From: Mucilaginibacter gossypii
GTDB taxonomy: Bacteria > Bacteroidota > Bacteroidia > Sphingobacteriales > Sphingobacteriaceae
Assembly (NCBI RefSeq): GCF_900100945.1
Contig: NZ_FNCG01000001.1
Span: 682,001 to 746,000 of the forward strand
Reading direction: 5' to 3'
Length of the DNA: 64,000 nt
Below are positions 27,720-38,037 of this stretch, piece after piece. The number at the start of each line of letters is the position of its first letter. The first letter of the stretch is position 1. Below the pieces are notes generated by a model that saw nothing but the letters and a program-made list of their open reading frames with translations, searched no databases and was not told the DNA's origin. The position numbers and the translations under genes were made by a program.

Positions 27720-30700
27720 ATGAGAAAACACATACTATTTTATATAGTGCTTGCTGTTTGCACGATCTTATTCTGCGCAGATGTTCATGCACAAGCACAA
27801 AATATAACGGTTACCGGTACGGTGGTTGAAAAAGCTACCAATAAAATTTTACCCGGTGTAAATATATATATGGGCAGTAAAGGCCTGACACAAACTGATT
27901 ATAAGGGAAAGTTTACCGTTTCTGTACCGGCTAACAGCACACTTACTTTTACGTTTGTAGGTTTTGTTACGGAAAAAGTAAAACTTGAGCCCGGCCAAAA
28001 AAACATAACTGTAACGCTGACTGAAGACAAAAAGGGCCTTAATGAAGTAATTATTGTGGCCTACCAAAACAGGAATAAAGAATCATCACCAGGCGCTGCG
28101 GTTACCTTAACCCAAAAGGACATCCAGGATGTGCCGGCATCAAACGTCGAAAACCTGCTACAGGGAAAAGTAGCTGGTTTAAACGTTCAGAACAATACTG
28201 GTGCTCCAGGTTTCAGGGGTTCCGTTCAGGTGCGTGGTTTATCAGCCCTGAGTGTATCCGGTAGCGGTAGTGAATCGTTCTTGCAACCTACATCCCCCCT
28301 GTATATTATTGATGGGGTACCTTTAGATGCGGATAAGGCTGCTGAATTTGGTTTTCAAACGCAGGGGCCGGGGGTAAGCCCGTTATCATTGATCCCGATA
28401 GAGGATATCCAAAGCATACAGATCATGAAGGATGCGCAGGCAACTTCCATGTATGGATCAAGGGGGGCTTATGGCGTAATCATCATAACTACCAAGCGTG
28501 GAAATTCTAAAGTACCCCGGGTAAGGTATACCGGCAACTTCTTCGTTAACGCCGTCCCACAGCTGCGTGCAACACTGGGTGGTAATTCCGAACGCCGGGC
28601 AAAAATTCAGCAGATATTATCCAATGCAACAATTATTGATGAGTTAAGGAAATTAGGGCAAACCGGGTTCCTGGCTGATAGTTTGAACGCATATTGGAAC
28701 AACTCAACAAACTGGCAGTCTATTTTTTATGGTACAACGCATAACCAAAGCCATAACGTAGCCTTAGACGGAGGCAACGACCGTTTTAACTACAAAGTGA
28801 ACATGGGGCTTTATTCGGAAAAAGGCGTGATCAAAAACACCGGTTTCGACAGGTATAACCTGAATATGAACATGGAGTTTAAGCCAAATGATAAATTCAG
28901 GTTCTTTGGTTCATTGTTCGGCTCGTTGGGAAGCCAGGCTAAGGGCAATGGTGTGGGCTTACTGCAACAAGGAGTGGCCTCGAACGGTCAGGCATCTACA
29001 CTGCTGCCGCCTCCTTCATTTTATCTCTCACCAGATGGCGTAACATCTGCTTTACAAACCCAAAACAGTAACAGCACAAGAAATATCCGTACCAATATTG
29101 ATGGTCGTTATGAGTTTATACCGGGGCTGGCACTATCCTCAAGCATCAGTTATGATTATACCTCAGATGCAGAATCAACCTTCACTCCCGCAGCTGCAAA
29201 TGCTCAGTTTGCGCAGGTATATGATTATGAGGGCCGTAATTTCACATTATATAACCGTAATGCACTTACTTATGCCAAAACATTCAGCGCCGACCATACG
29301 ATATTCATTAATACGTTTAATGAAATATATAAACAAGGTGGCCAAAGCGGTATCATCAGGCAAAACCGTATACCTAATGATCAATTGCAGGGGCCAGTAG
29401 GGTCGGACCCATATAACTCAAGAGGCGGAGGTGTATTGTCGAACTTTAAAAATGCAACCATCGCCTCATTTGCAGGCTCCTTTAACTACGATTATAAAAA
29501 GAAGTATGTACTGGAGTTATCATACCGCTTAGATGGTACATCCTCAAATGGCTTAGAGAATCCGTATTCCAAAAATCCTGCAGCCGGTTTCAGGTGGAAT
29601 TACTACAAGGAAAACTGGTTTAAAAATTGGGATTGGCTCACTTCAGGAGGTTTAAGGTTAACTTGGGGTCAAAATATCGTACCAACTGGCAGTTTGCAAA
29701 GCATTTATGGCTTGTATAACCTTAATGGCAATTTCAACAATAATCCAACCATTGGTATTAATTATGAATTTGTGCCTAACCCGGCATTAAAGCCTACTAC
29801 CACTACGCAGTACAACCTTGGGTTTGACATGACGATTTTGCAGGGTAAAGTCGACCTGACTTTTGACACTTATTACAAAAAGGTTGATAACTTACTTTTT
29901 GACCGATTTTTACCTAATAGTACAGGTTTTCAGAAAAAATCCAGCAATGACGTATCCATTGCCGATTATGGGTATGAGCTGATGCTAACGTTAAGGCCTT
30001 TAACCGGCAAGGATTTTAACTGGACGGTATCATTCAATGGCGCTATTAACCGCGATTACCTATTGAGGTTACCCGCCGAATACAACGGACAATACATCAA
30101 ATTTGATTATAATAACTATCAGCACATTGTTTTCAGGGTAGGTAAAAATACATTGTCAAATTACCTGCTGGTTAACCAGGGTGTTTATTCAACCGATGGT
30201 GATGTACCGGTAGACCCTGTAACCGGTAAAAAATACCAAACCAGCGGGCTTGCCTTTAAAGGCGGCGACCCGAGGTTTAAAGATGTTAACGGCGATTACA
30301 TCCTCGATGACCGGGATTATGAAATAACCGGTAACTCACAACCTTTAATTACCGGTGGTATATCGACAAATATCAACTACAAAAATTTTGGATTAAATAT
30401 TTATGCCTCCTATACCGCCAAGAGAACAATATTAAATAACGCGTTATCAGACAGGTTGTCGATCATGAGAGATCCTTACGCCCTGCTGGCAGCAGTTCCA
30501 TTGGACGATCTGGATATATGGCGAAAACCGGGTGATCAATCCAAGTATCCTAATCCCTATTCGTTTTCGAGGTTCAATCAGATCAGGCCACTTCGTTCCG
30601 ATCAAAATTTGTGGCAGGAAGAAGGTTCATACCTAAAGATCAACACGGTTACACTATCCTACATGTTCGACAAAAAGTTTGTACGAAGGTTCGGGTTCAA

Positions 30701-30866
30701 TAACGTTAGGGTTTATTTCTCAACCAATAACCTGGTCACATTTTCGGGATATAATGGCCCCAACCCCGAAAACGTAACTTCTCTGGGCCGGGATATATCA
30801 AGTGGGTACCCGGTACCGCGCACATATAATTTAGGTTTAAATATTGAACTCAATACAAGTAAATAA
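27720..30866 (+). CDS. SusC/RagA-like TonB-dependent receptor with CarboxypepD-reg domain
   Basis: A 1048-residue protein. Signal peptide (ends in VHAQAQ), then a carboxypeptidase-regulatory-like domain at residues 27-110 (ITVTGTVVEKATNKILPGVN), a TonB-box-like segment (LNEVIIVAYQ), the plug (VENLLQGKVAGLNVQNN, SPLYIIDGVPL, SMYGSRGAYGVIIITTKRG) and the 22-strand barrel. This is the standard SusC layout and differs from the first SusC of the operon. Only 20 nt separate it from the previous gene, so it is probably cotranscribed. It pairs with the SusD-like protein at 30878. Confidence 0.92.
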   Translation: MRKHILFYIVLAVCTILFCADVHAQAQNITVTGTVVEKATNKILPGVNIYMGSKGLTQTDYKGKFTVSVPANSTLTFTFVGFVTEKVKLEPGQKNITVTLTEDKKGLNEVIIVAYQNRNKESSPGAAVTLTQKDIQDVPASNVENLLQGKVAGLNVQNNTGAPGFRGSVQVRGLSALSVSGSGSESFLQPTSPLYIIDGVPLDADKAAEFGFQTQGPGVSPLSLIPIEDIQSIQIMKDAQATSMYGSRGAYGVIIITTKRGNSKVPRVRYTGNFFVNAVPQLRATLGGNSERRAKIQQILSNATIIDELRKLGQTGFLADSLNAYWNNSTNWQSIFYGTTHNQSHNVALDGGNDRFNYKVNMGLYSEKGVIKNTGFDRYNLNMNMEFKPNDKFRFFGSLFGSLGSQAKGNGVGLLQQGVASNGQASTLLPPPSFYLSPDGVTSALQTQNSNSTRNIRTNIDGRYEFIPGLALSSSISYDYTSDAESTFTPAAANAQFAQVYDYEGRNFTLYNRNALTYAKTFSADHTIFINTFNEIYKQGGQSGIIRQNRIPNDQLQGPVGSDPYNSRGGGVLSNFKNATIASFAGSFNYDYKKKYVLELSYRLDGTSSNGLENPYSKNPAAGFRWNYYKENWFKNWDWLTSGGLRLTWGQNIVPTGSLQSIYGLYNLNGNFNNNPTIGINYEFVPNPALKPTTTTQYNLGFDMTILQGKVDLTFDTYYKKVDNLLFDRFLPNSTGFQKKSSNDVSIADYGYELMLTLRPLTGKDFNWTVSFNGAINRDYLLRLPAEYNGQYIKFDYNNYQHIVFRVGKNTLSNYLLVNQGVYSTDGDVPVDPVTGKKYQTSGLAFKGGDPRFKDVNGDYILDDRDYEITGNSQPLITGGISTNINYKNFGLNIYASYTAKRTILNNALSDRLSIMRDPYALLAAVPLDDLDIWRKPGDQSKYPNPYSFSRFNQIRPLRSDQNLWQEEGSYLKINTVTLSYMFDKKFVRRFGFNNVRVYFSTNNLVTFSGYNGPNPENVTSLGRDISSGYPVPRTYNLGLNIELNTSK

Positions 30867-30877
30867 AACTCAAGATC

Positions 30878-32401
30878 ATGAAAAAAAGTGTTATATACAT
30901 TTTAGCAGCGGCAGCAAGCTTGTGTTTACCAGCCTGTAAAAAGTTTCTGAACGTACAACCCATTGATAAACTAACAGGGAATAATTTTTACCAATCGAAA
31001 GATGATGTGGTGGCCAATATTTATGATATGTCAAGAACATTTTTTGGCAAGATCAACGAGACGCATTTTATTGGTGCTACGGGCGAATATCGTTCGGGAG
31101 AGGTTTTATCTGAACCTCAGGCAGATAATGGGCCCGCACGTGCATATGTAGAGGTATTAGGCCGGAATGACCTGCTTGGGCTTATCAACGGCAATCCGCC
31201 CTGGAATTTTTACAACTTTTATCGCATTACCGACTGGACAGGCTATTACCAGGTAATACAAAGTGCCAACATCCTCATCTCGAAACTGGAAGCAGGCGTG
31301 CCCGGCGTATCAGACAGCGAAAAAAAGCAGTTTGAGGGCGAAGCGGCTTTTATACGCGGGCTTGCATACTTCTTTATGGTAAGGCTTTATGGCGACGTAC
31401 CTTATTATACCGATGCTTACCATTCAACAGCTTTACCGCGCGAAAACATGGTATCTGTTTTAAACAAAAACATCGCCGACCTTAAAAAATATAAGGACGG
31501 TTTGCCTTGGACTTATTCTGATCCTGCTTTAAAAGGGGTACGTGCAAGCAGGGGCAGCGTTATCGCGCTTATCATGAACATGAACATGTGGAATGCCGGT
31601 TTCGACAAACCCAATGCAACCAAGTACTACCAGGAGACTGCAGACCTTGGGCAGGAATTGATTAAGAGCAATGCTTACAGGCTGTTACCCATCAATGAAT
31701 GGGCCACGGTTATCAAAGGCCGGTCGGACGAGAGTTTGTTTGAGTTTTATCGCAGTATAAACTATGGCGATCAGAACACCAATGTTGCCCCTATTGGCGA
31801 TATGTTTCTGCATTATCCATATAAAAGGCCGGAATATACGCACCGTATAAGCTTTGCCTATTTCAGGGCCGAGTATATGCAAAAACTATACTCAGGTACG
31901 GCTGACAAGCGCGCTACAATCTGGTTTAACTCAGACATCTACGCCGATAACGGAAAGTTCATGATGCTGAAATTTGCTCAAAATTCATTTGCAACCGGGG
32001 AGGAGGACGCCAATCCTGACAACACCTTTATGATATTCAGGTACGCAGGTGAAATACTGCTCTGTGCAGAAGCGCTGGCGGAACTCGGTCAGGACGATCA
32101 GGCTATTGCTTTGCTGAATAAAGTAAGGGACCGGGCAGAAGCTTCGCGCTATACCGGAGGCGGGGGCCAAGACCTTAAGGATTTTATTTTCCTGGAGAGA
32201 TCGCGGGAACTGATGGGCGAGGGGCACCATTACTTTGACCTGGTACGTACCCGCAGAATTATGAACAGTGAATGGTCATATAACGTATTGACGCTGGACA
32301 AATTTAACCGTGGTGCCTGGACATGGCCAATCAGCAATAACGCCCTGGCCAATAACCCCTTCATGACATTAAATATGTATTGGGTTAACGGAGGTAATTA
32401 A
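30878..32401 (+). CDS. SusD/RagB-like surface lipoprotein
   Basis: A 507-residue protein with a lipoprotein signal (SLCLPACKKF). SusD hallmarks are the N-terminal FLNVQPIDKLTGNNFYQSKD, the core FEGEAAFIRGLAYFFMVRLY and the C-terminal FIFLERSRELMGEGHHYFDLVR. It is the partner of the SusC encoded 11 nt upstream. It is clearly divergent from the SusD at 23936, so the operon holds two independent SusCD complexes that could take two different ligands or two sizes of one ligand. Confidence 0.92.
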   Translation: MKKSVIYILAAAASLCLPACKKFLNVQPIDKLTGNNFYQSKDDVVANIYDMSRTFFGKINETHFIGATGEYRSGEVLSEPQADNGPARAYVEVLGRNDLLGLINGNPPWNFYNFYRITDWTGYYQVIQSANILISKLEAGVPGVSDSEKKQFEGEAAFIRGLAYFFMVRLYGDVPYYTDAYHSTALPRENMVSVLNKNIADLKKYKDGLPWTYSDPALKGVRASRGSVIALIMNMNMWNAGFDKPNATKYYQETADLGQELIKSNAYRLLPINEWATVIKGRSDESLFEFYRSINYGDQNTNVAPIGDMFLHYPYKRPEYTHRISFAYFRAEYMQKLYSGTADKRATIWFNSDIYADNGKFMMLKFAQNSFATGEEDANPDNTFMIFRYAGEILLCAEALAELGQDDQAIALLNKVRDRAEASRYTGGGGQDLKDFIFLERSRELMGEGHHYFDLVRTRRIMNSEWSYNVLTLDKFNRGAWTWPISNNALANNPFMTLNMYWVNGGN

Positions 32402-32430
32402 CCTATTCCTAAAAAGTAATGATAAGAAAT

Positions 32431-33153
32431 ATGAAAAATATAATTATTGTTTTTGCCGGGTTTTTACTGGTGCTTACCGGCTGTAAACGCGATGAGTATT
32501 ATAAAGACGGAGGTAAAGCTAAGGCTGATTACCCTGCCGATATGCTTCAATACCTGCAGGATAAAGCAGTACCGTTTGATACCATTGCCCAGATCGTAAA
32601 ACTGGCTGGTATGGAAGAAACATTCCGCAAAAGTGATTTTACCTTTTTTGCACCAGACGATGATGTTATAAAAAGAACCATAGGTGACTACAAAACCAGG
32701 GGCTCTTTAAATCAATTTTTGTACGAGGCCGGTCGTGATACCGTGAAAAAGCTGTCGGACATCGACTCTGCCATATGGAAAAAATATCTGCAACGGTATA
32801 TGTTCAAGGGGATCAACCGGCTTAAAGATTATCCGCAAATAGATTTTAACCTGCAAAATCAGTATCCCGGAGCGCTTTATTATTCATACAGCGGCGATGT
32901 GGTGAATATTGGTGTGATATATGACGACGCGAACAACATCAAATACATTGGTCCGCGTACATTGATAATCAGTTATATCTATGACATTAATAATGCGCAA
33001 AACGTGGTTTTCGGTAATAAGGTTTCGTCATCTGATATCAAACCTACGAACGGGATAGTACATACCCTGCAATATGACGGAGCCTATTTTGGGTTTAACC
33101 GGTACGACTTTTATGAGGAAATATACTTTGCAGGCCTTCATCATTCTGAGTAA
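32431..33153 (+). CDS. Fasciclin-domain surface lipoprotein
   Basis: The start at 32431 places the lipoprotein signal (MKNIIIVFAGFLLVLTGC) at the N-terminus; an ATG 12 nt upstream is also in frame. About 240 residues form one FAS1 domain: MLQYLQDKAVPFDTIAQIVK, RKSDFTFFAPDDDV, TNGIVHTLQYDG. It lies 29 nt after the second SusD, in the same position as the fasciclin-discoidin protein after the first SusD, but it lacks the discoidin module. Role is probably surface binding within the uptake complex. Confidence 0.8.
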   Translation: MKNIIIVFAGFLLVLTGCKRDEYYKDGGKAKADYPADMLQYLQDKAVPFDTIAQIVKLAGMEETFRKSDFTFFAPDDDVIKRTIGDYKTRGSLNQFLYEAGRDTVKKLSDIDSAIWKKYLQRYMFKGINRLKDYPQIDFNLQNQYPGALYYSYSGDVVNIGVIYDDANNIKYIGPRTLIISYIYDINNAQNVVFGNKVSSSDIKPTNGIVHTLQYDGAYFGFNRYDFYEEIYFAGLHHSE

Positions 33154-33194
33154 AACATTATTAACAATATTCTTTCAATGATAATAAATTGAAT

Positions 33195-34805
33195 ATGAGA
33201 AGACTTAACTATATCATCACGTTTATCCTGCTGGTGCTCATAATAGAAGCTTGCAAAAAGGATAAGACAGTTTATTCTGACCCCTATGGGGAGGGAAAGC
33301 CACCATTGGGCGTCATCCTTAGCCGCGATGCAATACCTGCACCGGCAAATGGGACGGTGGGTACCGAGGTAACATTCAAAGCCACCGGACTTATTCCTTA
33401 CAAAGGCAAAATAAAGTTCATGTTTAACGGCGAACCCGGCCAGGTTACCGAAGTAACTGAATCAACTATTAAGGTAAAAGTTCCACCATTTGGCAGCACA
33501 GGTATTACGTCAATAGCAATTGACGATCAGTTAGTGCTCGGGCCGGTATTTAAGGTATCCGGATTGATTAATATCGATCCTTCTTTCAGGGCAACTGCCG
33601 GAGCAAATGGCAATGTAAACCAGGTGTATCCTCTTGCCGATGGCCGGAACCTGGTGCTGGGTTGGTTTACCAATTATGATAATAAAGGGATTATCACCCC
33701 GCTTAACCGCATTGTAAGAACATCGGCAGATGGCGAGTTTGACCGCACTTTCCGCACGGGTAAGGCAGCAAACGGATCATTATCGAGAGTAATAGAACTC
33801 GGTGGAAAATATGTGATAGCCGGAGGATTTAGCGGCTACAATCAGCGCACAGAAAACATTAGTAATATTACCACTTTAAATGTTGATGGCAGTATTGATA
33901 CCATTGGCGTAAAAACCTACAGGCGCCCGTCCCAAACAGATACAACCAAATATTTTCCGAAGTTTAATGGCGGTACTAACGACTATATATCTAAAATATA
34001 CAAGCATCAGAACAAAATACTGGCAACAGGGAGTTTCAGATATTATGTAAGACGGGTTTATACCGAACATAATCATGATTTTACCCGTGACACGGTGATT
34101 CTTGACAGTACGGAGATCCGGCAGATAGCCCGTTTTAACCTGGATGGGACACTTGACAAAACCTATCGTTTTAACATAGCGACAAACAAAGGCTTGCCTT
34201 CGGCAAACGGCCCTGTTGACTCGTACATGCATACCGACGCTGATCAGCTGGAAAAACTGGTGCTGTTTGGAAGTTTTACCACGTTTGATCAAAAAAACGC
34301 AGGCCGTTTAATTCGCTTAAGTGCCGATGGAAACATAGACGACTCATTTAAAACCGGGACAGGTACCGATAATAGCATTTCATCTTTAACGTACAACCCG
34401 GTAACCAAAAAATACCTGATAACAGGGATATTCAGAACATACGATGGCAAACCGGCCATCAGCATGGCGCTGATTAATTTGGATGGTAGTCTTGATCAAA
34501 CTTTCGTAGCTAAAACATTTGAGGGAGGCTATCCTGGTTTTGCCCGGCAGCTTAATGATGGACTGGTAGTAGTTAGTGGCAGCTTTAAAAAGTATAATAA
34601 CGTTACCCGCAATGGTTTTATGGTACTAAATACCAAAGGTGAACTTGCCGGGAATTACAATACTACAGGACCATTTTCAGGTACATTGTCTGATATCATT
34701 GAAACCAAATCGACTGATGGAAAGCGGGCGTTATTGCTGATTGGTGGTTTTGACCATTTTGATAATATTCAGGTTAGCAATATTATACGCGTTACCATCG
34801 AATAA
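33195..34805 (+). CDS. IPT/TIG + delta-60-repeat beta-propeller lipoprotein (probably DUF5008)
   Basis: Start set at the ATG 33195, giving lipoprotein signal MRRLNYIITFILLVLIIEAC. Residues about 30-125 form an IPT/TIG-like immunoglobulin fold. The remaining 400 residues are repeats of the delta-60 type, each with an LNxDGxxDxxF motif (for example ADGEFDRTFRTGKA, ADGNIDDSFKTGTG, LDGSLDQTFVAK), predicted to form a beta-propeller. No catalytic residues are recognised. In Sus loci such proteins act as surface glycan-binding proteins; that is inferred here. Confidence 0.75.
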   Translation: MRRLNYIITFILLVLIIEACKKDKTVYSDPYGEGKPPLGVILSRDAIPAPANGTVGTEVTFKATGLIPYKGKIKFMFNGEPGQVTEVTESTIKVKVPPFGSTGITSIAIDDQLVLGPVFKVSGLINIDPSFRATAGANGNVNQVYPLADGRNLVLGWFTNYDNKGIITPLNRIVRTSADGEFDRTFRTGKAANGSLSRVIELGGKYVIAGGFSGYNQRTENISNITTLNVDGSIDTIGVKTYRRPSQTDTTKYFPKFNGGTNDYISKIYKHQNKILATGSFRYYVRRVYTEHNHDFTRDTVILDSTEIRQIARFNLDGTLDKTYRFNIATNKGLPSANGPVDSYMHTDADQLEKLVLFGSFTTFDQKNAGRLIRLSADGNIDDSFKTGTGTDNSISSLTYNPVTKKYLITGIFRTYDGKPAISMALINLDGSLDQTFVAKTFEGGYPGFARQLNDGLVVVSGSFKKYNNVTRNGFMVLNTKGELAGNYNTTGPFSGTLSDIIETKSTDGKRALLLIGGFDHFDNIQVSNIIRVTIE

Positions 34806-34835
34806 ATTTTAATTGAACTTATAATCTATAAAGAA

Positions 34836-36536
34836 ATGCAGAACAGGAAAAAATACAAACAGATCATTTTTTCAATTATTTGTGCATTGGCTGTTGCTAC
34901 AATATCATGTAATAAGGATTTTGTGCGCACGCTGCCCGATAAAAATTATACTGATACCGCCAAAGCAACATCCGGCGAACGTAAGGTTTTGTACCTGATT
35001 GTTGACGGGGCACGGGGCTCATCAGTAAATAGTGCCAATGTGCCTAATATTAAAGCATTACTGCCCAGTTCAATTTACAGTTGGGTTGCATTGAGCGATC
35101 CGGACTCGACCCGCGATGTAAGCAACTGGGCCAATATGCTAACCGGCGTAAAAAAAGAAAAGCACAAGATCTTGTCGGATGATTTTGCCGGCAACAACCT
35201 GGCAACTTATCCTGTGTTTTTTGAAAGGATAAAAGAAGAAAGACCAAATGCCAAAATCGTTTCTTTTTCCTCCTCGGCTATTTTTAAAAATAAGTTAACA
35301 CAGGGTGCTGCCGTAAGCGAGTTGTATAGTACTGATGAGCAAATTAAAACAGCTGTAGTTAATGACCTGAATACCGACACGGCACAATTGATAGTTGGCC
35401 ATTTTAATGATATTAAAGAAGCAGGTGTCAAATATGGATTCGACAATTCATCGTCGCAATACAAAGCTTCTATCGAAAAATTTGACGGTTACGTAGGTGA
35501 GATTATTAATGCCCTGAAAAAAAGGAAAAATTATGCCAATGAAGATTGGCTGGTAGTGATTGCGTCGAGCGGTGGTGGTAAATTCAATATCCCGGTTACC
35601 GAGAACGATAATACAGTTTTCAGTAACACCGCCGCCAATACATTTACTATCTATTACAATCCAAAATATAAACAAAGAATAATAGGTAAACCATTTACCG
35701 GCAACAGGTATTTGGGGCGCACAGTACGTTTGAAAGATACGGGAGTGAGAGCCGAGATAGATACAGCTGATATCTTTAACATCGATGATACTACCAAGTT
35801 CACCATCGAGCTAAAAGTTAAGAAGAATGAGGATAAATTCTTTTGGCCAAGTATTCTCGGGAAAAGAGCGCAATGGTCGGCAGGTCATCCGGGTGTTGGC
35901 TGGGTGATTTATCTGGAAGATGCTTACTGGTATTTTGAATACCGGGGGACTAAGGATAACGATTATCATCAATGCCGTGGCGGCGATTTACAAAAGGGCA
36001 GATGGCAAAACCTGTCGGTTAAATGTGAAATACGCGCGGGCAGACGATATATCAGAACGTATACCGACGGGGTTTTTAATAATGAGCTGGATGTAACCTC
36101 ATCAGGAAGTTTTAGTAACAGTAGCCCTTTAAAGTTAGGCTATTTAAATGGTACCGGGCATGGTACACCTGATGTGTATGTAACCGACATCAGATTTTTC
36201 AAGGTCGACGTACCCGATGCCGTGATTGGAAATTATGCCTGCGAAACATCCATTAGCGAAGGTCATCCTTATTATACCTTTTTGGCAGCATATTGGCCGG
36301 GCACAGATGGCCAGGGCGACAAGATCAGGGATGTTGGCCCGCAGGCCCGCGACTTTCAATTAAAAGGCCCTTATCAATGGGAAGATTTTAATGATCTGAT
36401 TTGTCCGCCGCCGGCAGGGGCACTGGCCATATTTGTTCCGCAAACGGCAGATATTCCGGCACAAATAATAAACTGGTTCAGAATACCTAACAGGCAGGCC
36501 TGGGGGCTTGACGGCCGCGTTTGGCTTGATCAGTAA
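34836..36536 (+). CDS. Degenerate alkaline-phosphatase-superfamily domain fused to a LamG-like domain, lipoprotein
   Basis: A 566-residue lipoprotein (VATISCNKD). Residues 48-285 keep the fold pattern of type I phosphodiesterase/alkaline-phosphatase-like proteins: VLYLIVDGARG, VPNIKALLP, SNWANMLTGV, then a helix ending FDGYVGEI. The metal ligands appear lost: the usual D-H-G of the second metal site is ASSGGG, and the first-site Asp/His positions read NDIKEAGVKYG. Residues about 300-480 form a concanavalin-like LamG domain (KFTIELKVKK, GRWQNLSVKC, LKLGYLNGTG). The C-terminal tail may be DUF4983. It is predicted to bind rather than hydrolyse its ligand. Confidence 0.65.
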   Translation: MQNRKKYKQIIFSIICALAVATISCNKDFVRTLPDKNYTDTAKATSGERKVLYLIVDGARGSSVNSANVPNIKALLPSSIYSWVALSDPDSTRDVSNWANMLTGVKKEKHKILSDDFAGNNLATYPVFFERIKEERPNAKIVSFSSSAIFKNKLTQGAAVSELYSTDEQIKTAVVNDLNTDTAQLIVGHFNDIKEAGVKYGFDNSSSQYKASIEKFDGYVGEIINALKKRKNYANEDWLVVIASSGGGKFNIPVTENDNTVFSNTAANTFTIYYNPKYKQRIIGKPFTGNRYLGRTVRLKDTGVRAEIDTADIFNIDDTTKFTIELKVKKNEDKFFWPSILGKRAQWSAGHPGVGWVIYLEDAYWYFEYRGTKDNDYHQCRGGDLQKGRWQNLSVKCEIRAGRRYIRTYTDGVFNNELDVTSSGSFSNSSPLKLGYLNGTGHGTPDVYVTDIRFFKVDVPDAVIGNYACETSISEGHPYYTFLAAYWPGTDGQGDKIRDVGPQARDFQLKGPYQWEDFNDLICPPPAGALAIFVPQTADIPAQIINWFRIPNRQAWGLDGRVWLDQ

Positions 36537-36564
36537 ATTTAACCATTACAAACTAAAATATTTG

Positions 36565-38001
36565 ATGATGAAAAAATACAGATATATCTTGTTTATCGGG
36601 TTAATTGCCCTGATAGCGGGAGCCTGCAAGCAAAATGATCTTGATGAGCTGAAGCCAATTCAAAATACCGACAGAAACGTTTCCGGCGCAGGAGCCAATA
36701 CTGGTGATGCAACTGCTGGTAACGAAATAGTTAAAGTTCCATTTAAAATATCCTTATCAGGACCGGCAACCAAAGCATTCCAGGTAGGTATAACATTTAA
36801 TAATGATACGGTAACCAAACTGATAGCAAATGGTACACTTAAAAATACAGTGGTATTACCTGCGGGTGCAATTGATTATCCCGGCGTAATCAATGTAGCA
36901 TTTGGGTCAGATACAGCAACTGCCGTTGCCAGCGTCAGGTTATCGGCCATAGAAGCTAACTATGGCAAAAACATAGCTTTTGCATTTAAGCTTACGAATC
37001 CGGGTAAAGGCAACCAAATTAAAGGATCGCAATCAAATATCCTGGTGGTGCTTGATACCAAAAAGCTTATTAAAGAGAGTGATATTCATTATGTGTCGCT
37101 TTTGAATGGCGGTGGCATTATGGATGTTGACTATCAGAAAAACTACACTACGTCGCCTGCAGGTATCACTATTCCGTTAACTGTAAACCTGGCAGGTGTA
37201 CCGGCCGGTGCGTTTAATGTTCATGTGAAATTAAACATGGATACCATTACAACTTTGGTAAGTAAAAAAGTGCTGCCTGATAACACTATCGCACTTAACC
37301 CCGATCAATTTTCTATTGATACCCTGATTAGGGTAAATTCCAACGCCAGTACAGCGGTGGTACGCTTATCAATAGGATGGCCTGTTTTTGATGCCAATAT
37401 AGTTGCCAATAAACGTTTTGGTTTTGTGGTGAGTTTGGTTAATCCGTCAAAACATATATTGCATCCAATAAAAAGCAAGTTGATCGTTTTGGTGGAGCCA
37501 GAGGTTAACCTTGATAATAACTCTTACATCACCGGAAACGGAACAGGCTTAAAAGCGGAGTACTTTTCAAACAACCAACTGCTTGATTTTGATGGCAGAA
37601 AGCCCGATCTGGTACAAATAGAACCCACTATTGATTGGCCTAATGACGGGGTTTGGCAAGCCGCCATACCAAGTATAAGTCATGATAATTTCTCGACCAG
37701 GTGGACTGGCGAGTTCCTTGCACCCGTTCGGGGTGAATACGTGTTCTGGCAGAACGAATGGGACGACGGATCAAGATTATATATAGATGGCAAGGCCATT
37801 ATTAATGATTTCACTACCGAGTGGGATAAGGATAGCCGTACCGCCAAAATATTTCTGGAACGCGGTAAACGCTATAAAATAGAAGCCGATCATCGCGAAA
37901 ACGTGGGTGGCCAGCGTGCACGTTTAACTTTTGAAGTTCCGTCGGCCGGCATCAACGGTAGAAGAATAGTACCACAAAGCCAATTATTCCCCGCCCCTTA
38001 A
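36565..38001 (+). CDS. Tandem DUF1735-like + PA14 domain surface lipoprotein
   Basis: The frame is open from 36508 inside the previous gene, but the ATG at 36565 gives a lipoprotein signal (ILFIGLIALIAGAC), so it is chosen. Two repeated beta-sandwich domains of the DUF1735 type follow (roughly residues 55-165 and 185-310), each with a VNLAG/ISLSG opening, a VTKLIANG or ITTLVSKK helix and an AVVRLSI strand. Residues 325-475 form a PA14-like module (GLKAEYFSNNQL, FSTRWTGEFLAPVRGEYVFW, DDGSRLYIDGKAI). PA14 modules often bind carbohydrate. No enzyme signature is present. Confidence 0.8.
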   Translation: MMKKYRYILFIGLIALIAGACKQNDLDELKPIQNTDRNVSGAGANTGDATAGNEIVKVPFKISLSGPATKAFQVGITFNNDTVTKLIANGTLKNTVVLPAGAIDYPGVINVAFGSDTATAVASVRLSAIEANYGKNIAFAFKLTNPGKGNQIKGSQSNILVVLDTKKLIKESDIHYVSLLNGGGIMDVDYQKNYTTSPAGITIPLTVNLAGVPAGAFNVHVKLNMDTITTLVSKKVLPDNTIALNPDQFSIDTLIRVNSNASTAVVRLSIGWPVFDANIVANKRFGFVVSLVNPSKHILHPIKSKLIVLVEPEVNLDNNSYITGNGTGLKAEYFSNNQLLDFDGRKPDLVQIEPTIDWPNDGVWQAAIPSISHDNFSTRWTGEFLAPVRGEYVFWQNEWDDGSRLYIDGKAIINDFTTEWDKDSRTAKIFLERGKRYKIEADHRENVGGQRARLTFEVPSAGINGRRIVPQSQLFPAP

Positions 38002-38037
38002 GCCAGCTACGCTAATTGATCAATGAAAATTAAGGAC

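Noticed and set aside
33876..34292. 138-codon minus-strand frame inside the propeller gene
   Set aside because: Antisense shadow of a gene with clear delta-60 repeats and lipoprotein signal.
34836..36536. Active alkaline phosphatase or sulfatase
   Set aside because: Expected metal ligands are replaced (SSGGG in place of DHG; NDIKEAGV in place of the Asp/His site).
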